A DNA stretch of 64,000 nucleotides from Lunularia cruciata (GCA_948567375.1 OX419757.1:9748974-9812973), one strand, 5' to 3'. Positions 1-12,053 are shown, counted from the stretch's first letter. Numbers and translations: made by a program. Notes: generated from the sequence alone by a model not told the origin.

Positions 1-420
1 CTTTTAATCATGATGACACTTGGATTAATTCAGACCAACTAAGTCCATGTCTACAAAAGGTAGACCTAGAATGCTAAATTTATTTGCAAGCATCTTTTGG
101 AAGCTCCAATTTTTGATCCCTTTGATATAAGCATGTTAAACAAGATTAATTTCTTATTTAATTACCTGTATAATACCCTGTAGCATAGTGTTATCTCATT
201 TACGTGCCTCGCACTAACTTCCTTTTGAAACCGTCAAGAACTTCAAGTCAGATATCATGTGAGGTACTTCTTGTGCTGCAAAGATTTGATCTTCCTCCTC
301 ATAATACTTAGGCATTTCCCCTTTAGGTGCCCATTCCATTTGATGCAAAGAGGAAGAGTGACAATAAACAAACACTCTGTATTTGCATGTCCCGCCTTCC
401 CCCAAGTGGTGGACCAAATG
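1..420. other. Gene-free left edge
   Basis: No gene is recognised here. Short open frames occur on both strands but have no recognisable motif and overlap one another. The recognisable non-LTR element fragment begins at about 421; this stretch may be its more decayed upstream part or unrelated intergenic DNA. Confidence 0.5.
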
Positions 421-787
421 TTGAGTCACACATACAATAGTGATCTCCTCCTTTTCTTAGCTCTTGAAGAAGGCGTTAGATACATTTGTTGAGAAGTGTG
501 CAAAAGCTTATCCTAAAAGGCGTTAGGGGTACCACTCTTTGATCTCATGCTTTGTAATATACTTGAGACAGCGTGTGTACATTGTTCTACAAAGAGCATT
601 GGTGTTGAGTCACACATACAATAGTGATCTCCTCCTTTTCTTAGCTCTTGAGCATGGTGTTAGATACATTTGTTGAGAAGTGTGCAAAAGCTTATCCTAA
701 AAGACGTTAGGGGTGCCACTGTTGATCTCATGCTTTGTAATATACTTGAGACAATGTGTGTCCATTGTGTCACAAAGAGCATTGGTA
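421..787 (+). repeat. 183-bp tandem duplication inside the LINE fragment
   Basis: The unit beginning TTGAGTCACACATACAATAG at 421 recurs at 604, and the second unit ends near 787. The two units differ by only a few substitutions and small indels. Both correspond to the last part of the element's ORF, so the duplication arose within this copy after or during insertion. Confidence 0.85.
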
Positions 788-1012
788 GGTGAATCCATAT
801 TAGAGCAATCACACTAGATGATGTTTCTTCTTATGCTCCAATAGTTTGTAGACCTTAGGACTGACATAGCTTAGATATCTTAGGGACAATAGGGTAGATT
901 TCTCATATTGATACTACCAGGGCCTAGCACCATTTTACTTCTTTTATTTCTCCCTTGTCCGGTTTGATTGGGGTGGTCCCATCCTTCTTATGTTCTACGT
1001 GGTCACCTCTTT
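421..1012 (+). mobile_element. Decayed 3' end of the R2-like non-LTR element
   Basis: This stretch matches, by eye, the 3' end of the intact element at 41739-44992. The part around 500-600 aligns with 44690-44770, 790-930 aligns with 44770-44906, and the 3' UTR at 952-1012 aligns with 44930-44992. The terminal block keeps the CTACGyGGTCrCC signature and a GATTGGGG/CCCATC inverted repeat. The reading frame is broken throughout, so it is a dead, 5'-truncated copy. A 183-bp tandem duplication sits inside it. Confidence 0.8.
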
Positions 1013-2980
1013 CCTATTACTACCATATTCTCTGCATATTCATTTGGATTTGTCCAATTTCTTTTGCATTTCTCTTTTTAGTTGCCTTTTTCACTTTCTC
1101 TTTCCAGTTGCCTTCTTATGCAGAGAGCATGTGTATACGTTTCTGGTGTAGATCTCAATTTTGTTTACGGTTTTATATCTAGATTTTGATGATATTATTA
1201 CAAGTGTTCAAGTAGTTAAAAAGAGTTGATATTTAGCATAAAGATTTTGAAGAAAGAAAACATCTATTTTTATTACATTGGTTCAGTTTCTCTGTATTCA
1301 TAGATGCAAGAGCAAGACTTAGTGGTAAATGTATGTGCTATATATTCAATCAAATTTATTGTATCTTAGAGCTTTAATCTTCCTTTATAATAATTTAAAT
1401 GAGAAAATTTTATATTCCATTTTGATGTCTCTTTAGGTATTCTAAAAACATGCAAAAATAATAATATTAACAAAAAGAATGATTATAAAAACCTGCAAGG
1501 ATTTTTCAATTTGGATGTCAATTTAGGCATCTCAATTAGCATTAAAAATGTAATATATATATATATATATATATATATCATGCTTCTTCATTATCTTAGG
1601 ATTGGTTTGATTGATATAATTATTTATGTATTAATGTGGATGGACGCGTCAACCGCATTCATCATGTTTTGGTTTGATTTGAAGGCACCATTATGCTTTT
1701 CTCCAAATTGTTCAAGCACTATTTACGAGGATGTTATGTCTATCATTGCACTATGTAACCATTTCAGGTAGCCCTAGTTTACTTAAAATTGCGTATATTG
1801 TTGAAAAAAGAATAAATAGACTATTAAATTAATATAATGAAATATAATTTTTCAAATATTTTCGTATGTAAATCATTAAAATTAACATTCATGTTATATT
1901 TTCAATAATAAAATATGCAACTGAAACCTGAAAGAAAGATCATAGAGCTAATTTTAAATTGAAACAATTTTAACGTGTATAATATATCTATTGAGATTTA
2001 GGTCATGTGTTTCATGGGTAAGATCATGTACGAGATATAAGTCTTCTGTTTCGAATTAACAAATTTATATAGTTTTGCTGGATATTAATTTTCTGGTTCT
2101 ACAAGCAAAGAGGGCCTCTCTTATCCAAAACTTTAAATTTGATCTGTATTATTAACAGAAGGCGAAGTTTAAAGAAAGCCCAACTTAAAGAGTCACTTGA
2201 GTGGTTGAGCACACCTTCCGATCGAGGGTACTATATCTATTTGTATTAACAATAGTCACTCCTTTTAGATGGCATTATTTTATATTTATATAATATATGA
2301 AAAATATATTAATTTAAAGTACATAATTTTATGAAAAATATAAAATCATATAGATGAACAGTCAAAATAATCATTCATGCAATCTTTCCAAATAACATGC
2401 GCAAATGTACTTTAGCTTCGAGACAATGGGAACCTGCAAAAGTGCTTTTATATTGAAGCCCTATGTATGATCATGCTTATAATATATAGGTCTCATGTCT
2501 GACAATATGAACTGTTAACATATTTCTTTTTGCTGGGTATTTCTTTTCCAGGTTCTACAAGGGAGAGAGAGGGCCTGTTCTAATCTATATGTTCTATAGG
2601 AGGTCTAAGGAAGGGTCCATATTAAAGAGAGGATGTAGTTAAGACCCACGATTCTATTGAATTTTATCAAAGTATAGATTGACGTGGGAAATATAATTGT
2701 ATAATATCGATCTCGCAATTAAACTTTTGAATATGTTATGAATAAATTCATGGCATGGGGATCCAACGAGTATGAATTAAACAACTATGAGTATCCACCT
2801 ATTTTTTAAGAGGAAATCAACTTGTATTAATATTTAAGTCTAACTCAATGTTAATTTCATGTTTGAGAGATTTGAAATTGTTTAAAATTATAAAATGATG
2901 TTACTAAAGGGATTCCCCATTCATTGCCAGAAAATACTTGGAAAATTTAAATTTGGTCTAATTTGGTGTATTTATGCTTT
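1013..2980. other. AT-rich intergenic region with a short TA microsatellite
   Basis: No coding signal is seen. An (AT)n run lies at 1553-1578. Two diverged related blocks occur near 2080-2190 and 2533-2650, both with a GGTTCTACAAG...AGAGGGCC core. They could be remnants of an unclassified interspersed repeat. Confidence 0.5.
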
Positions 2981-3016
2981 TATCCTTCGTGTTTTCTACG
3001 CGGTCGACCTTTTTTT
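2981..3016 (+). mobile_element. Short 3'-terminal scrap of the R2-like element
   Basis: The sequence from TATCCTTCGTG through CTACGCGGTCGACC and a T-run matches the extreme 3' end of the LINE family (44959-44992 and 45761-45796). Only the last ~35 bp of the element are present. This is expected of very short 5' truncations during target-primed reverse transcription. Confidence 0.65.
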
Positions 3017-3157
3017 GTCTTTTGCTGTATATTTGACAATAAATAAGGAATCCAAAACGTAACACCGTATTAGAGTTTTATTTTCAGTTTCAGAGTGACA
3101 TCCCATGTGATAGAGAAAATCGATGATGATGCAAAGATAGAGTTCATAAACGTTAAT

Positions 3158-3643
3158 TCGGTTACTCGATGAGCTATAAAAATATGACGCAATATCGAGT
3201 CTTTGATCTCACTTCCAAATTTTTGATCCAATCGGCGAAGCTTAAGACACGTGCGTATCAATTTCAGATTTTGGAAAGTTGAAATCAGGATATGTAGTTG
3301 ACCTCCATCGTTACTTTTGTTCATATTTTCCACCTTTATAAGTAAGTAACTGAGCACGTTGGATATACTGTGGCCGTGGCTCTCTGAACAATCCCTCTGA
3401 GCCGTATTCAACATCATCCTACTCGGTTACTCGATGAGCTATAAAACTTTCATGCAATATCGAATCTTTCATTCACTTCCACATTTTTGTCCAATCGGCT
3501 AAGCTGAAGACGCGTGCCTATCACTTTCAGATTTTGGAAAGTTGAATTCAGGATATATTATTGATCTCCATCGTTACTTTTGTTCATATTTTCCACAGGA
3601 TATATTGTGGACCTGGCTCTCTGAATCGTATTCAACATCATCC
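3158..3643. repeat. Direct duplication upstream of the terpene synthase gene
   Basis: Two related blocks, 3158-3419 and 3423-3643, both start with CGGTTACTCGATGAGCTATAAAA and both end with GTATTCAACATCATCC. The second copy has internal deletions. Each block carries a GAGCTATAAAA stretch that could act as a TATA box. They sit 180-660 bp upstream of the first terpene synthase ATG, so the gene's promoter or leader may be duplicated. An antisense open frame of 115 codons overlaps the first block but shows no motif. Confidence 0.7.
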
Positions 3644-4421
3644 GACATAACGGTTGAATTGTCTCCTCTCTCTGGTGACTTTGTTGGCTTTCATGTGTGA
3701 TGAGAACAACGGCTTCTCCAGTGCTCAATTTCCAACAAGATGCAGACTATGAACTTCAAGATGTTGAAAGGAGCTGAAGAGCTTGTCCAGACAGCGAGCA
3801 ATGACTACTTTGGTGAAAAGCAATGACTACAGGTGAAATCTTTGGCAAAGTACACGACATGCTGCTGAAGTTCCTACAGCATGTGAGGTGGTCTAATACC
3901 AGAGAATACAATCACTTAGATCAGTTGGATGAAGTCTTCGATCTGTATATTAAGGCCACTCCAGTTTCTTCAATGAGACCAATGGTCGTGAAAGCATCGT
4001 GTATGCTTGCTTTCTTCTGCTACGAGGGAAGCACGCTTGAAGACCAGATGAAAATTGCTCATATGACCGCTCTGATGGCTGCAATCGACGACCTGGGCGG
4101 CAAGCAGAGCACAGTAGGAGAGGTCTTTCAAGAAGACATGACCTTGTTTTCTCTCAAACTTTCCAACCCAAAGGCACACGAGAAGCTTTATCCTAATCGT
4201 GGACCACTGCACCCGACGTTGGAAGAGGTGATTACTCATCTCAGCACGGAACTGAATCCTTTCTTCCCAAACCAACCTCGTTTCCAGGGCATCTACTTGG
4301 CGAGGATTCTACAATTCATAGATGGAACTCAAACGGAACACTGTGGTGAAATCCACGCACCCACTGCAGCGCTTACTATCGCGATGCAGAAATTTCCAGA
4401 TTTCATACGTGAACAAATCTG

Positions 4422-4521
4422 GTTTAGCTGAGGTTTATGGCATATATATTTTCCCGTCCAAGCCTCGTTCCAGGAAAGTACTCACCAGAAACGTTAATTG
4501 CGGACCCTAAGTTCTACTGAG
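4422..4521 (+). other. Inferred intron of the terpene synthase gene
   Basis: The donor is TG|GTTTAG and the acceptor ACTGAG|CAAG. Splicing gives the junction REQI-C-KILPILPEMRD in frame and removes an in-frame TGA located just after the donor. The size, about 100 bp, is typical of short plant introns. Confidence 0.65.
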
Positions 4522-4774
4522 CAAGATTTTGCCGATTCTACCCGAAATGCGTGATACAGTAAACCTGATCAACGACATCTTGTCCTCCTACAAAGAGACG
4601 AAGGATGGAGAAACGCGCAATTACATTTACTCGTTAGCGCAAGTCAAACAGATAAGTCCTCTCGAAGCCCTGAGGATGACCATTGATCGTGCGCTCCAAA
4701 GTGTAATTCGCTCGACGGAAACAGCAAGTGGTTCACTTGAGGTGAGAAAGGCCCTAGAAGACTTTTTCCAAGGA

Positions 4775-4779
4775 TATAT
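4775..4779 (+). repeat. Candidate target-site duplication TATAT (left copy)
   Basis: TATAT directly precedes the TG of the copia 5' LTR. The same five bases directly follow the CA of the 3' LTR at 12049-12053. The motif is low in complexity. However, removing one copy with the insert restores an open terpene synthase frame, which supports it. Confidence 0.55.
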
Positions 4780-5194
4780 TGTTAGGACGTGGTGTTATGT
4801 TTGGCTTGCTATAAGTGACTTGCCTGATCAAGAGCAAGAGCAAAACTTGACTGATGGAAACTCCTTACAGTATCATGCGGATATATATTCAGTCACTTCT
4901 AAGGTTGAGTATTAAAGTGACTAGATATCTTGAGTGGTCAATACTCATGAAGTCACGCAGGTCTATATTCAGGAGTTTAGACAGTGACAGAGTGACTATC
5001 CCTGTGTTTGTATATATATACATATGTGCAATGGAAATAAAGTGTCGTAGGCTGGTGTGAGCCTGTTTCAGCCGTGGAGGTAGCTTCCGGGACAGGGAGT
5101 GAACCACGTTATTTCTTGTTAGTCCTCTGATTATGTTTAATGGGTCTTATGATGTGCTATTGCGAGAGGTCCCTTGGGACTGTATTTTCTAACA
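4780..5194 (+). mobile_element. Copia-1 5' LTR
   Basis: The LTR begins TGTTAGGACG and ends TTTTCTAACA, and is followed at once by ATTGGTATCAGAGC. That is the standard primer-binding site complementary to initiator tRNA-Met. A TATATATATACATATG stretch near 5014-5030 could be its promoter. Terpene synthase codons read into the LTR and reach a stop at 4913-4915. Confidence 0.85.
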
Positions 5195-7600
5195 ATTGGT
5201 ATCAGAGCGTAGTTTGTCCTCAAGAGGGTCTTGAGATCTGAGGGTGCAGGGAAATGGGTCCAGAAGCAAGTCCACAGCAAAGCAATGGCAGGGGTGATAT
5301 CCATATCCAATGCTAAATTTGCAGTGGAGAAGTTTGATGGGAAAAACAATTTTGGACTTTGGCAACTGAAGATGAAGGATCTTCTTGTCCAGCAAGGACT
5401 GCATGGAGCACTGAAGAAGAAAAAGGAGGACAAAAGTGATGAGGATGGGGAAGATGAAGATGCAGATCTGAGAGCTATTAGCACTATTAGGTTGAACCTT
5501 GCTGATGAAGTGCTATACAATGTTATGAATGAGGAATCTGCACCAAAACTATGGGCCAAACTGGAAAATCTTTATATGACCAAGTCTTTGACAAACAGAC
5601 TGTTTCTTAAACAGAAGTTGTATATGTTGAGGATGAAGGAAGGCCAGAGTATTATGGAGCACCTCAATGCTTTCAACAAAATCATTTGTGAGTTGATGAG
5701 CATAGAGGTTAAGTTAGAAGAGGAGGATAAGGCATTTCTGTTATTGACTTCACTTTCTCCATCGTATGAGCATCTGGTCACAACTCTTCTATATGGGAAG
5801 GATGATATAAACTGTGAGGAGGTCATTTCAGCATTATTGTCCAATGAGATGCGAAAAAGACCCAACCAAGAGAAGACAAATTCAGAGGCTCTATTTATCA
5901 GAGGAAGGGCAAGAGAGAGATCAGATCAGAAGTAAATCAAGATCCAAGTCTAGAACTGGAGGTTTCAAAGGCAAGTGCTGGATTTGTGGGAAGGTTGGAC
6001 ATTTCAAGAAGGATTGTAACAACAAGAGGCTTGAGTCCAACAAAGATAAAGGTCAACTTTCAGATCAAGCAAGCATTGCTGAGTCATCTGGAGTTGTGGA
6101 TGATGTTCTATGTGTTACCCAAGACAAAGATCAATTTGAGGAGTCATGGATATTGGACTCAGGTTGCTCTTACCATATGTGTCCAAATAAGGAGTGGTTT
6201 CATGAGTACAAATCATTCAATGGAGGATCTGTAATAATGGGGAACATCATGGCTTGTAAAGCTATTGGCATTGGTACAATACACATTAAGATGTTTGATG
6301 GTATTGTGAGGCTCTTGTTGATGTGAGGCATGTTCCTGAGTTAAGGAAGAATTTGATATCACTAGGCACTTTGGACTCAAATGGTTGGAGGTGGGGAGCA
6401 GAAAATGGAACACTCAAGGTATCAAAAGGAGCATTGGTTGTAATGAAGGGCAAGAAGATAGGAAACCTTTATGAGCTTGTTGGAGAGACCATCACTGGAG
6501 GAGTGGCAAGTACTATTTCTGAAAATGAAGATCCCAAAGATCTTACTCAGTTATGGCACCTCCGTTTGGGTCATATGAGTGAAAGGGGTCTAAGTGAATT
6601 GTCCAAGCAACAACTTCTGAAGGGCCTTAAAAGTTGTAAGTTAAAATTCTGTGAGCATTGTGTAATAGGAAAGCAACGGAGGGTAAGCTTTTCCACAGGA
6701 GTTCATTGCACAAAGGGAATTTTAGACTATGTGCAATCTGATGTTTGGGGCCCTGCACCTGTAGCTTCAAAATCTGGAGCATTATATTTTGTGTCTTTGG
6801 TTGATGATTACTCTAGGAGAGTATGGGTCTACACCATGAAGCAAAAATCAGAGGTCTTCTCTATCTTTAAACAATGGAAGGTGATGATGGAGAAACAAAC
6901 TGGAAGGAAAGTGAAGTGTTTGAGGTCTGATAATGGTGGAGAAAACAAATCTGGAGAGTTTGATAGATATTGTAAGAGTGAAGGGATAATCCATCACTTT
7001 ACCATACCGGGTACTCCTCAGCAAAATGGTGTGGCAGAGCGGATAAATCGTACACTCTTGGAGAAAGCAAGAAGTATGTTAAGCAACGCTGGATTGGAGA
7101 AGAGTTTTTGGGCAGAAGCTATAAATACGGCTTGTCATTTGGTAAACCTTTCTCCCTCTACTGCTATTGAGTGTAAGACACCTATGGAAAAATGGACAGG
7201 TAGGCATGTTGATTACTCTTCACTTAGAGTATTTAGATGCATAGCTTATGTTCATATTCAACAAGAACAAAGGACAAAGTTAGACCCCAAATCTAGAAAA
7301 TGTATTTTCTTGGGATATGAGAAGGATACAAAGGGATATAGATTGTGGGATCCAGAAAGGTGTTGTCTTGTTGTGAGTAGGGATGTAGTTTTTGATGAGA
7401 CTAGTACAATGAAGACTATTACTATAGCGAAAGAAAAAATAAATTCAGTCAGATTTTATTAAGATAGATATTGATACTGGAAATGAAGACATTTCACCTC
7501 TTGTAGATCTACCAAGTGAACCATTAGAAGAGCAAAGCCCAGAAGTGATTCATGAACGTAGGTATCCAAATAGGGATCTTCATTGATACTCAATGAAGAT
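5195..7600 (+). mobile_element. Copia-1 gag-protease-integrase region
   Basis: Ty1/copia polyprotein domains follow in order. Gag (from the ATG at 5285) starts with a UBN2-type segment containing KFDGKNNFGLW. The CCHC knuckle CWICGKVGHFKKDC is at about 5970-6015. Retropepsin has WILDSG near 6148. A GAG-pre-integrase HLRLGHMSERG segment lies near 6560. Integrase shows its DDE residues in QSDVWGP, SDNGGE and NGVAERINRT (6730-7060). The frame shifts near 5900 and again near 6310, so the polyprotein cannot be made in one piece. Beyond about 7460 the coding continues with stops, and at about 7600 it changes to gag of a second element. Its own RT and RNase H are missing. Confidence 0.88.
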
Positions 7601-10600
7601 ATTAGAAGGAGAGAGTCAACCGCAAACTCTAGATTGGCCCTAAATACTCTTGAAAATAGAGGAAGAACTATCCTTTGTAGTGACAATCAAAGTAGATCCA
7701 AGTCCAAGAGGAGAAGCAAGTCTCGGTCAAAAGGTGATTGATGTTGGCACTATGGTAAGAAGGGGCACACAAGAAAGAACTATTGGCTCATAAAGAAAAA
7801 TCCAAGCAAGGTGTAGAATGAGGACTTAGTGAATGCATTTGCAAAGGAAGTCAATGATGTTTTGATCCTTTGTGCAGACAGATCTATGGAGTCATGGTAA
7901 ACTCATGGATTCTTGATTCAATAGCTTCTTTTCACTCTACCTCACGAAAGGAGTGTATGTTGTACTACATTGCTGGTGATTTTGGCAAAGTTTATCTTGT
8001 AGATGATGAACTTTGGATATTGTAGGGAGAGCTGACTTTTATATTAAAATGCCTGATGAGTCTACATGTGGAAACTGAAGAATATTAGGCATGTTCCAAG
8101 TTTGAAGAGGAATTTAATCTCAATTGGGCAACTTGAGAATGAAGGGTATGTCACAACCTTTGTAGATGGTTCATGAAAAATCACCAAAGGCGTAATGGTG
8201 GTTGCACAAGGGAACAAGCTGGGGACTCTCTACATCACCAACAACACCAAGGACACGGTGGCACTCGTAGACACAATACCAAATGATAATTTTTGGCATT
8301 GCAGGCTTAGACATATAAGTTAAAAAGGCATGAAAGTGATGATGAAGAAGGACAAGCTACCAGATTTGGAAACCGTTGATGTAGGTTTTTGTAAAGATAG
8401 TATATTTGGGAATCAGAAAAAGATAAGTTTCTTGAAACATGGAAGAGCACCTAAGACATGGAAGCTGGAGCTTGTACACACAGATGTGTGGTCCTTCTCC
8501 ATTTTCATCTCTTGAGGGTTCAGAGGATTACATCACCTTCATAGATGACTCAACCAGGAAGGTTTGGCTATATTTCTTGAATTGAAAATTAGAGATATTT
8601 TCCACTTTCAAGAAGTGGAAAAGCTTTGTAAAAAATGAGTCTGATGCAAAGAGGTATTTGTCACTTTCAAGAAGTGGAAAAGCTTGGTTGAAAATGAATT
8701 TGGTGCAAAGTTAAAGCAACTAAGATCTGAAAATGGTGGTGAATATGAAAATATTGAATTCAAAAGATTTTGTGCAGTACATGGAATCAGAATGGAGAAG
8801 ACCTTACCAAGCACACCGCAACAGAATGGAGTGGCTGAGCGCATGAATCAAACTCTGAATGATAGAGCTAATAGCATGAGGATCATGTTGTCTGCCCAAG
8901 ATGTTTTAGGCTAAAGCAATTAACATTGCAGTATACTTGATCAACATAGGTCCATCAGCTCCCTTAGACCATAAGCTGCACAAAGAGGAGTGGATAAGAA
9001 AACCAGTGAGTTTGTCACACTTGAGAGTCTTTAGGTGTGTCTCTTATCTGCATGTCAACATAGAGAAAAGAGACAAGTTAGATGTAAAGTCCAAGAAATG
9101 TTTCTTTATTGGTTATGGTGTAGATGACTTGAGGTACAAGTTATGGGATGTAGAGAATAAGAAAATCATCAAAAGAAAAAATATGATATTCAATGAGTGG
9201 CTCCTTACAATGATAGAAACACTCTGGATTCTGATCATGTAGATGATTAGAGCAAAGAAAATAATCAGGTGAACTACAAAAGATACCAAAAGATAATGTT
9301 ATCATACAGGTTTAGGGAAACCCTAAAAGATCAATAACTACTCTATCACAATCTCAACTATGTGCACCGCAATTGAGGAGATCTACAAGAATCACAAGAC
9401 CACTAGCAATGTATTCTCTCTCTCTAAATTACTTGTTGTTGACAAATGGAGGTGAACCTAAATGTGATGAAAAAGCCATGCAAACTGAAGACTTGATGAA
9501 GTGTGAGCTTGCCATGAAGGACGAGATGAGGTCTTTGGATAAGAATCAAATTTTGTGAGCTCAACTTACTACCAAAAGGCAAGAAGGCAATACATAACAA
9601 GTTGCTATCCATATTCAAATGTTTTGAACACTTCCAGAAAATGTTTAGTAGTTTGAATAGGAAAGTCATTTGAGAAATTGTCATGGATATTAATTATTTC
9701 AGATTCATAATCATCAACATGTCAATAAACCTTGTGAACTGGATGGAGCACATTACATTTTTACTTTATGAAGTAGGAATGGTCCGCAATGGACAGATTT
9801 TTTATTCCTTCATATCAACTGGAATAAGTAAACAGGACTACATCTTGAAGGTAAAAGAGGAACAATATGGTAGTAGATGGTACAAGGCAAGGTTAGTTGT
9901 GAAAGGATTCCAGCAGGAGGGGATTGATTACACTGAAAAGATTTTCACCTGTCGTCAAGCACTCAACAATTAGAGTGGTTCTTAGTATAGAGGCGACAGA
10001 AAACTTGTATTTGGAGCAGATGGATATCATTACTACTTTTCTACATAGTGAGATTGATGAAGACATCTATATGCAATAACCTATTGGCTTTGCGGTCCCA
10101 ACAAGGAGAGCTTGGTATGCAAGTTGCAAAAAAGCCTATATGGTCTAAAACAAACACCAAGATTATGTTATAAGAAATTTGACAAGTTAATGATCAATGA
10201 TAGATTCACAAGATGTCAAAAAGATCATTTTTTTTATATCAAATCTCTTGATAATATTTTTATCATCTTACTTTTGTATTGATGGTATGCTGATAGTTGG
10301 ACCTAACATACTAGAGGTTGAGAGATTTAAGAAAGAATTATCAAGAGAGTTTGCAATGAAAGACATGGTTACAACAAAGCAAATAATCGGGCTAAAAATT
10401 GAAAGGGATAGGGTGGTTGGAACGTTGAAGCTCTCTCAAGGTAGCTACATTAGAAAGGTGCTAGAAAGGTTCAACATGATAGATGCAAGTCATGTGAAAC
10501 ACCTTTGGCAAGTCACTTTAAGCTATCAAAAGAACAGTCACCCAAGGATGATGAAGAGCTGAAGGATATGTCAAAGGTATTGTATGTTTTAGCTATAGGT

Positions 10601-11331
10601 AACCTCATGTATGCAATGACATGTATTAGACCGGATATTGCACATGCAATGGGAGTTATGAGCAGGTACATGGCCTATCCAATAAGACAACATTGGGAGA
10701 CTATCAAATGGATTTTGAGATATCTGAAAGGTACCAAAGATATAGGTTTGTGTTACAAAAGGGACAGCCATACTCTACAAGGTTTTGTGGATGTAGACCA
10801 GGGAGGTGTTATAGATACCAAAAGGAGCACCACAAGGTATAGGTGGGACAATAGTGAGTTGGTTCTCACAGTTGCTTTAGGTTGTTGCTTTATCCACAAT
10901 TGAGACAGAATATATTCCAATTATAGAGGCTAGTAAGGAGATGATTTGGTTACAGAACTTTCTAAAGGAGCTAAGCAGAGAGCATAATTATAGTGTTTTA
11001 TTCTCAAATTTTCAAAGTTCCATTCACTTAGCAAAGAATACAATGCTCCATGCTAGAACAAAACACATATAGTTGAGATATCATTTCATCCGGGAGTTAC
11101 TTGAAAATGGTAATTTGTCACTTGAAAAGATTCAAGGTGCCAAGAACTCTACTGATATGTTGACAAAGATTGTCACTTTTGAGAAGTTAAGACTATATAT
11201 AGCATCAATTGGCCTCCAATGATAACTAGATAGTAAGGCTGCACCGAGTATGTAGATCAAGCACTGGAATTTTACTATCTTTTCTTTTAAAGATGTATAG
11301 TCAAGAAGTATCAATCTCCAAGTGGGAGAGT
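7600..11331 (+). mobile_element. Copia-2: degraded 5'-truncated gag-pol
   Basis: A second copia coding region starts inside gag, with a knuckle-like CWHYGKKGHTRKNYW at about 7741-7785. It runs through a protease remnant (WILDSI, 7910), integrase (ENGGEY...NGVAERMNQT, 8730-8850), RT (YGSRWYKARLVVKGFQQEGIDY, cut here to its two halves near 9870-9935; LIVGPNILEVERFK near 10290) and RNase H (10590-11215, ending in LRLYIASIGL). Many stops and frameshifts break it. There is an internal partial duplication at 8600-8690 (two copies of CACTTTCAAGAAGTGGAAAAGC). The gag and integrase order repeats that of copia-1, so this is a separate element joined to it. Confidence 0.8.
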
Positions 11332-12048
11332 TGTTAGAATATGGAGCCTGATTCTATCCAATTTATCCTATTTGTGATGCTTAGATTTGCGGCTCAGATC
11401 ATCCACAAGATTTCTTGTCCAAGATTGAGACAAGTGTCTGACAATACATGATGTCTAGATGATCCTTCTAGTGTGCTTCTTCTCATTTTTCTGCATGTGT
11501 GCAATAGTAGAGAAAAAAACACTATGACATGCAAAGTGAGGTTTTTCCATGAGTTGAAAAGAGGTGTGCCTATGAAAAAGATTCAGCGGAACTCTTTTGT
11601 AACTGATTTGCATGAGGCTGGTTAGGTGAGGTCTGATTTTTTTTTGATTAGGCAAGCAGTAACAATTCAGACAGACATGGAAAGAGTTGGTTAGGTGAGG
11701 TCTGATTTTTTTTTGATTAGGCAAGCAGTAACAATTCAGACAGACATGGAAAGAGTTGCTCGGGGCAGAGCTTTCAAATGATCTATGTAATCTGTAATTT
11801 GAGAGGGAGTAAAAATTCCTGAATCTGTGTTGCCACCAGATGTAGTAGCAAGTGACTATGAACCACTGTAATTCTTGTGCACTATAATTTGATGTGTGTG
11901 AGTACATTTTCTCTCATCTCTTTTTTCTCTCCCATGTTTTGGCCTTCTTCCTTCTGTATGTTTTCCCTTCCTAAGCAAGGTTGATCTCAATCTATGTAGC
12001 TGAAGATTATCCGAAGAGGTATAGTAAATCTGTAGTAGATCCCCAACA
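11332..12048 (+). mobile_element. Copia-2 3' LTR
   Basis: The LTR follows a purine-rich tract (AAGTGGGAGAG). It starts TGTTAGAATATGG and, in the preferred reading, ends GATCCCCAACA at 12048. It is clearly different in sequence from the 5' LTR at 4780-5194, apart from the TGTTAG start and a GAACCAC..TTCTTGT block shared by many plant copia LTRs. The right border is inferred from the CAACA end plus the TATAT repeat that follows. Confidence 0.65.
11620..11757 (+). repeat. 69-bp tandem duplication in the copia-2 LTR
   Basis: The unit starting GGTTAGGTGAGGTCTG at 11620 recurs at 11689 and is almost identical. The copies contain a T-run and GATTAGGCAAGCAGTAAC. Near-identity suggests the duplication is much younger than the surrounding decay. 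Confidence 0.9.
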
Positions 12049-12053
12049 TATAT

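Larger units (their letters stand above)
3823..4779 (+). pseudogene. Microbial-type terpene synthase-like gene, interrupted by copia
   Basis: Terpene synthases of this class cyclise prenyl diphosphates in a Mg2+-dependent reaction. Exon 1 (3823-4421) has an Asp-rich site AIDDLGGK at residues 87-94, with two aspartates and without the usual third acidic residue. Exon 2 (4522-4779) has a clear NSE/DTE metal-binding motif, NDILSSYKE, at 4571-4597. A 100-bp intron (4422-4521, GT..AG) joins the two in phase; without splicing, a stop follows within a few codons. The absence of the plant-type N-terminal domains and the short length point to the MTPSL type found in non-seed plants. The start at 3823 is the first in-frame ATG. 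The frame is cut at 4779 by a copia LTR, and its last 18 codons appear to lie at 12054-12105. Function is probably lost. The product is unknown. Confidence 0.75.

Noticed and set aside
3070-3417. 115-codon minus-strand ORF
   Set aside because: It lies in the duplicated upstream block, has no motif, and the sister block does not keep the frame.
4780-4915. Terpene synthase frame continuing to a stop at 4915
   Set aside because: From 4780 the codons are copia LTR sequence (TGTTAGG..TCTAACA plus primer-binding site), so this tail is not a natural part of the protein.
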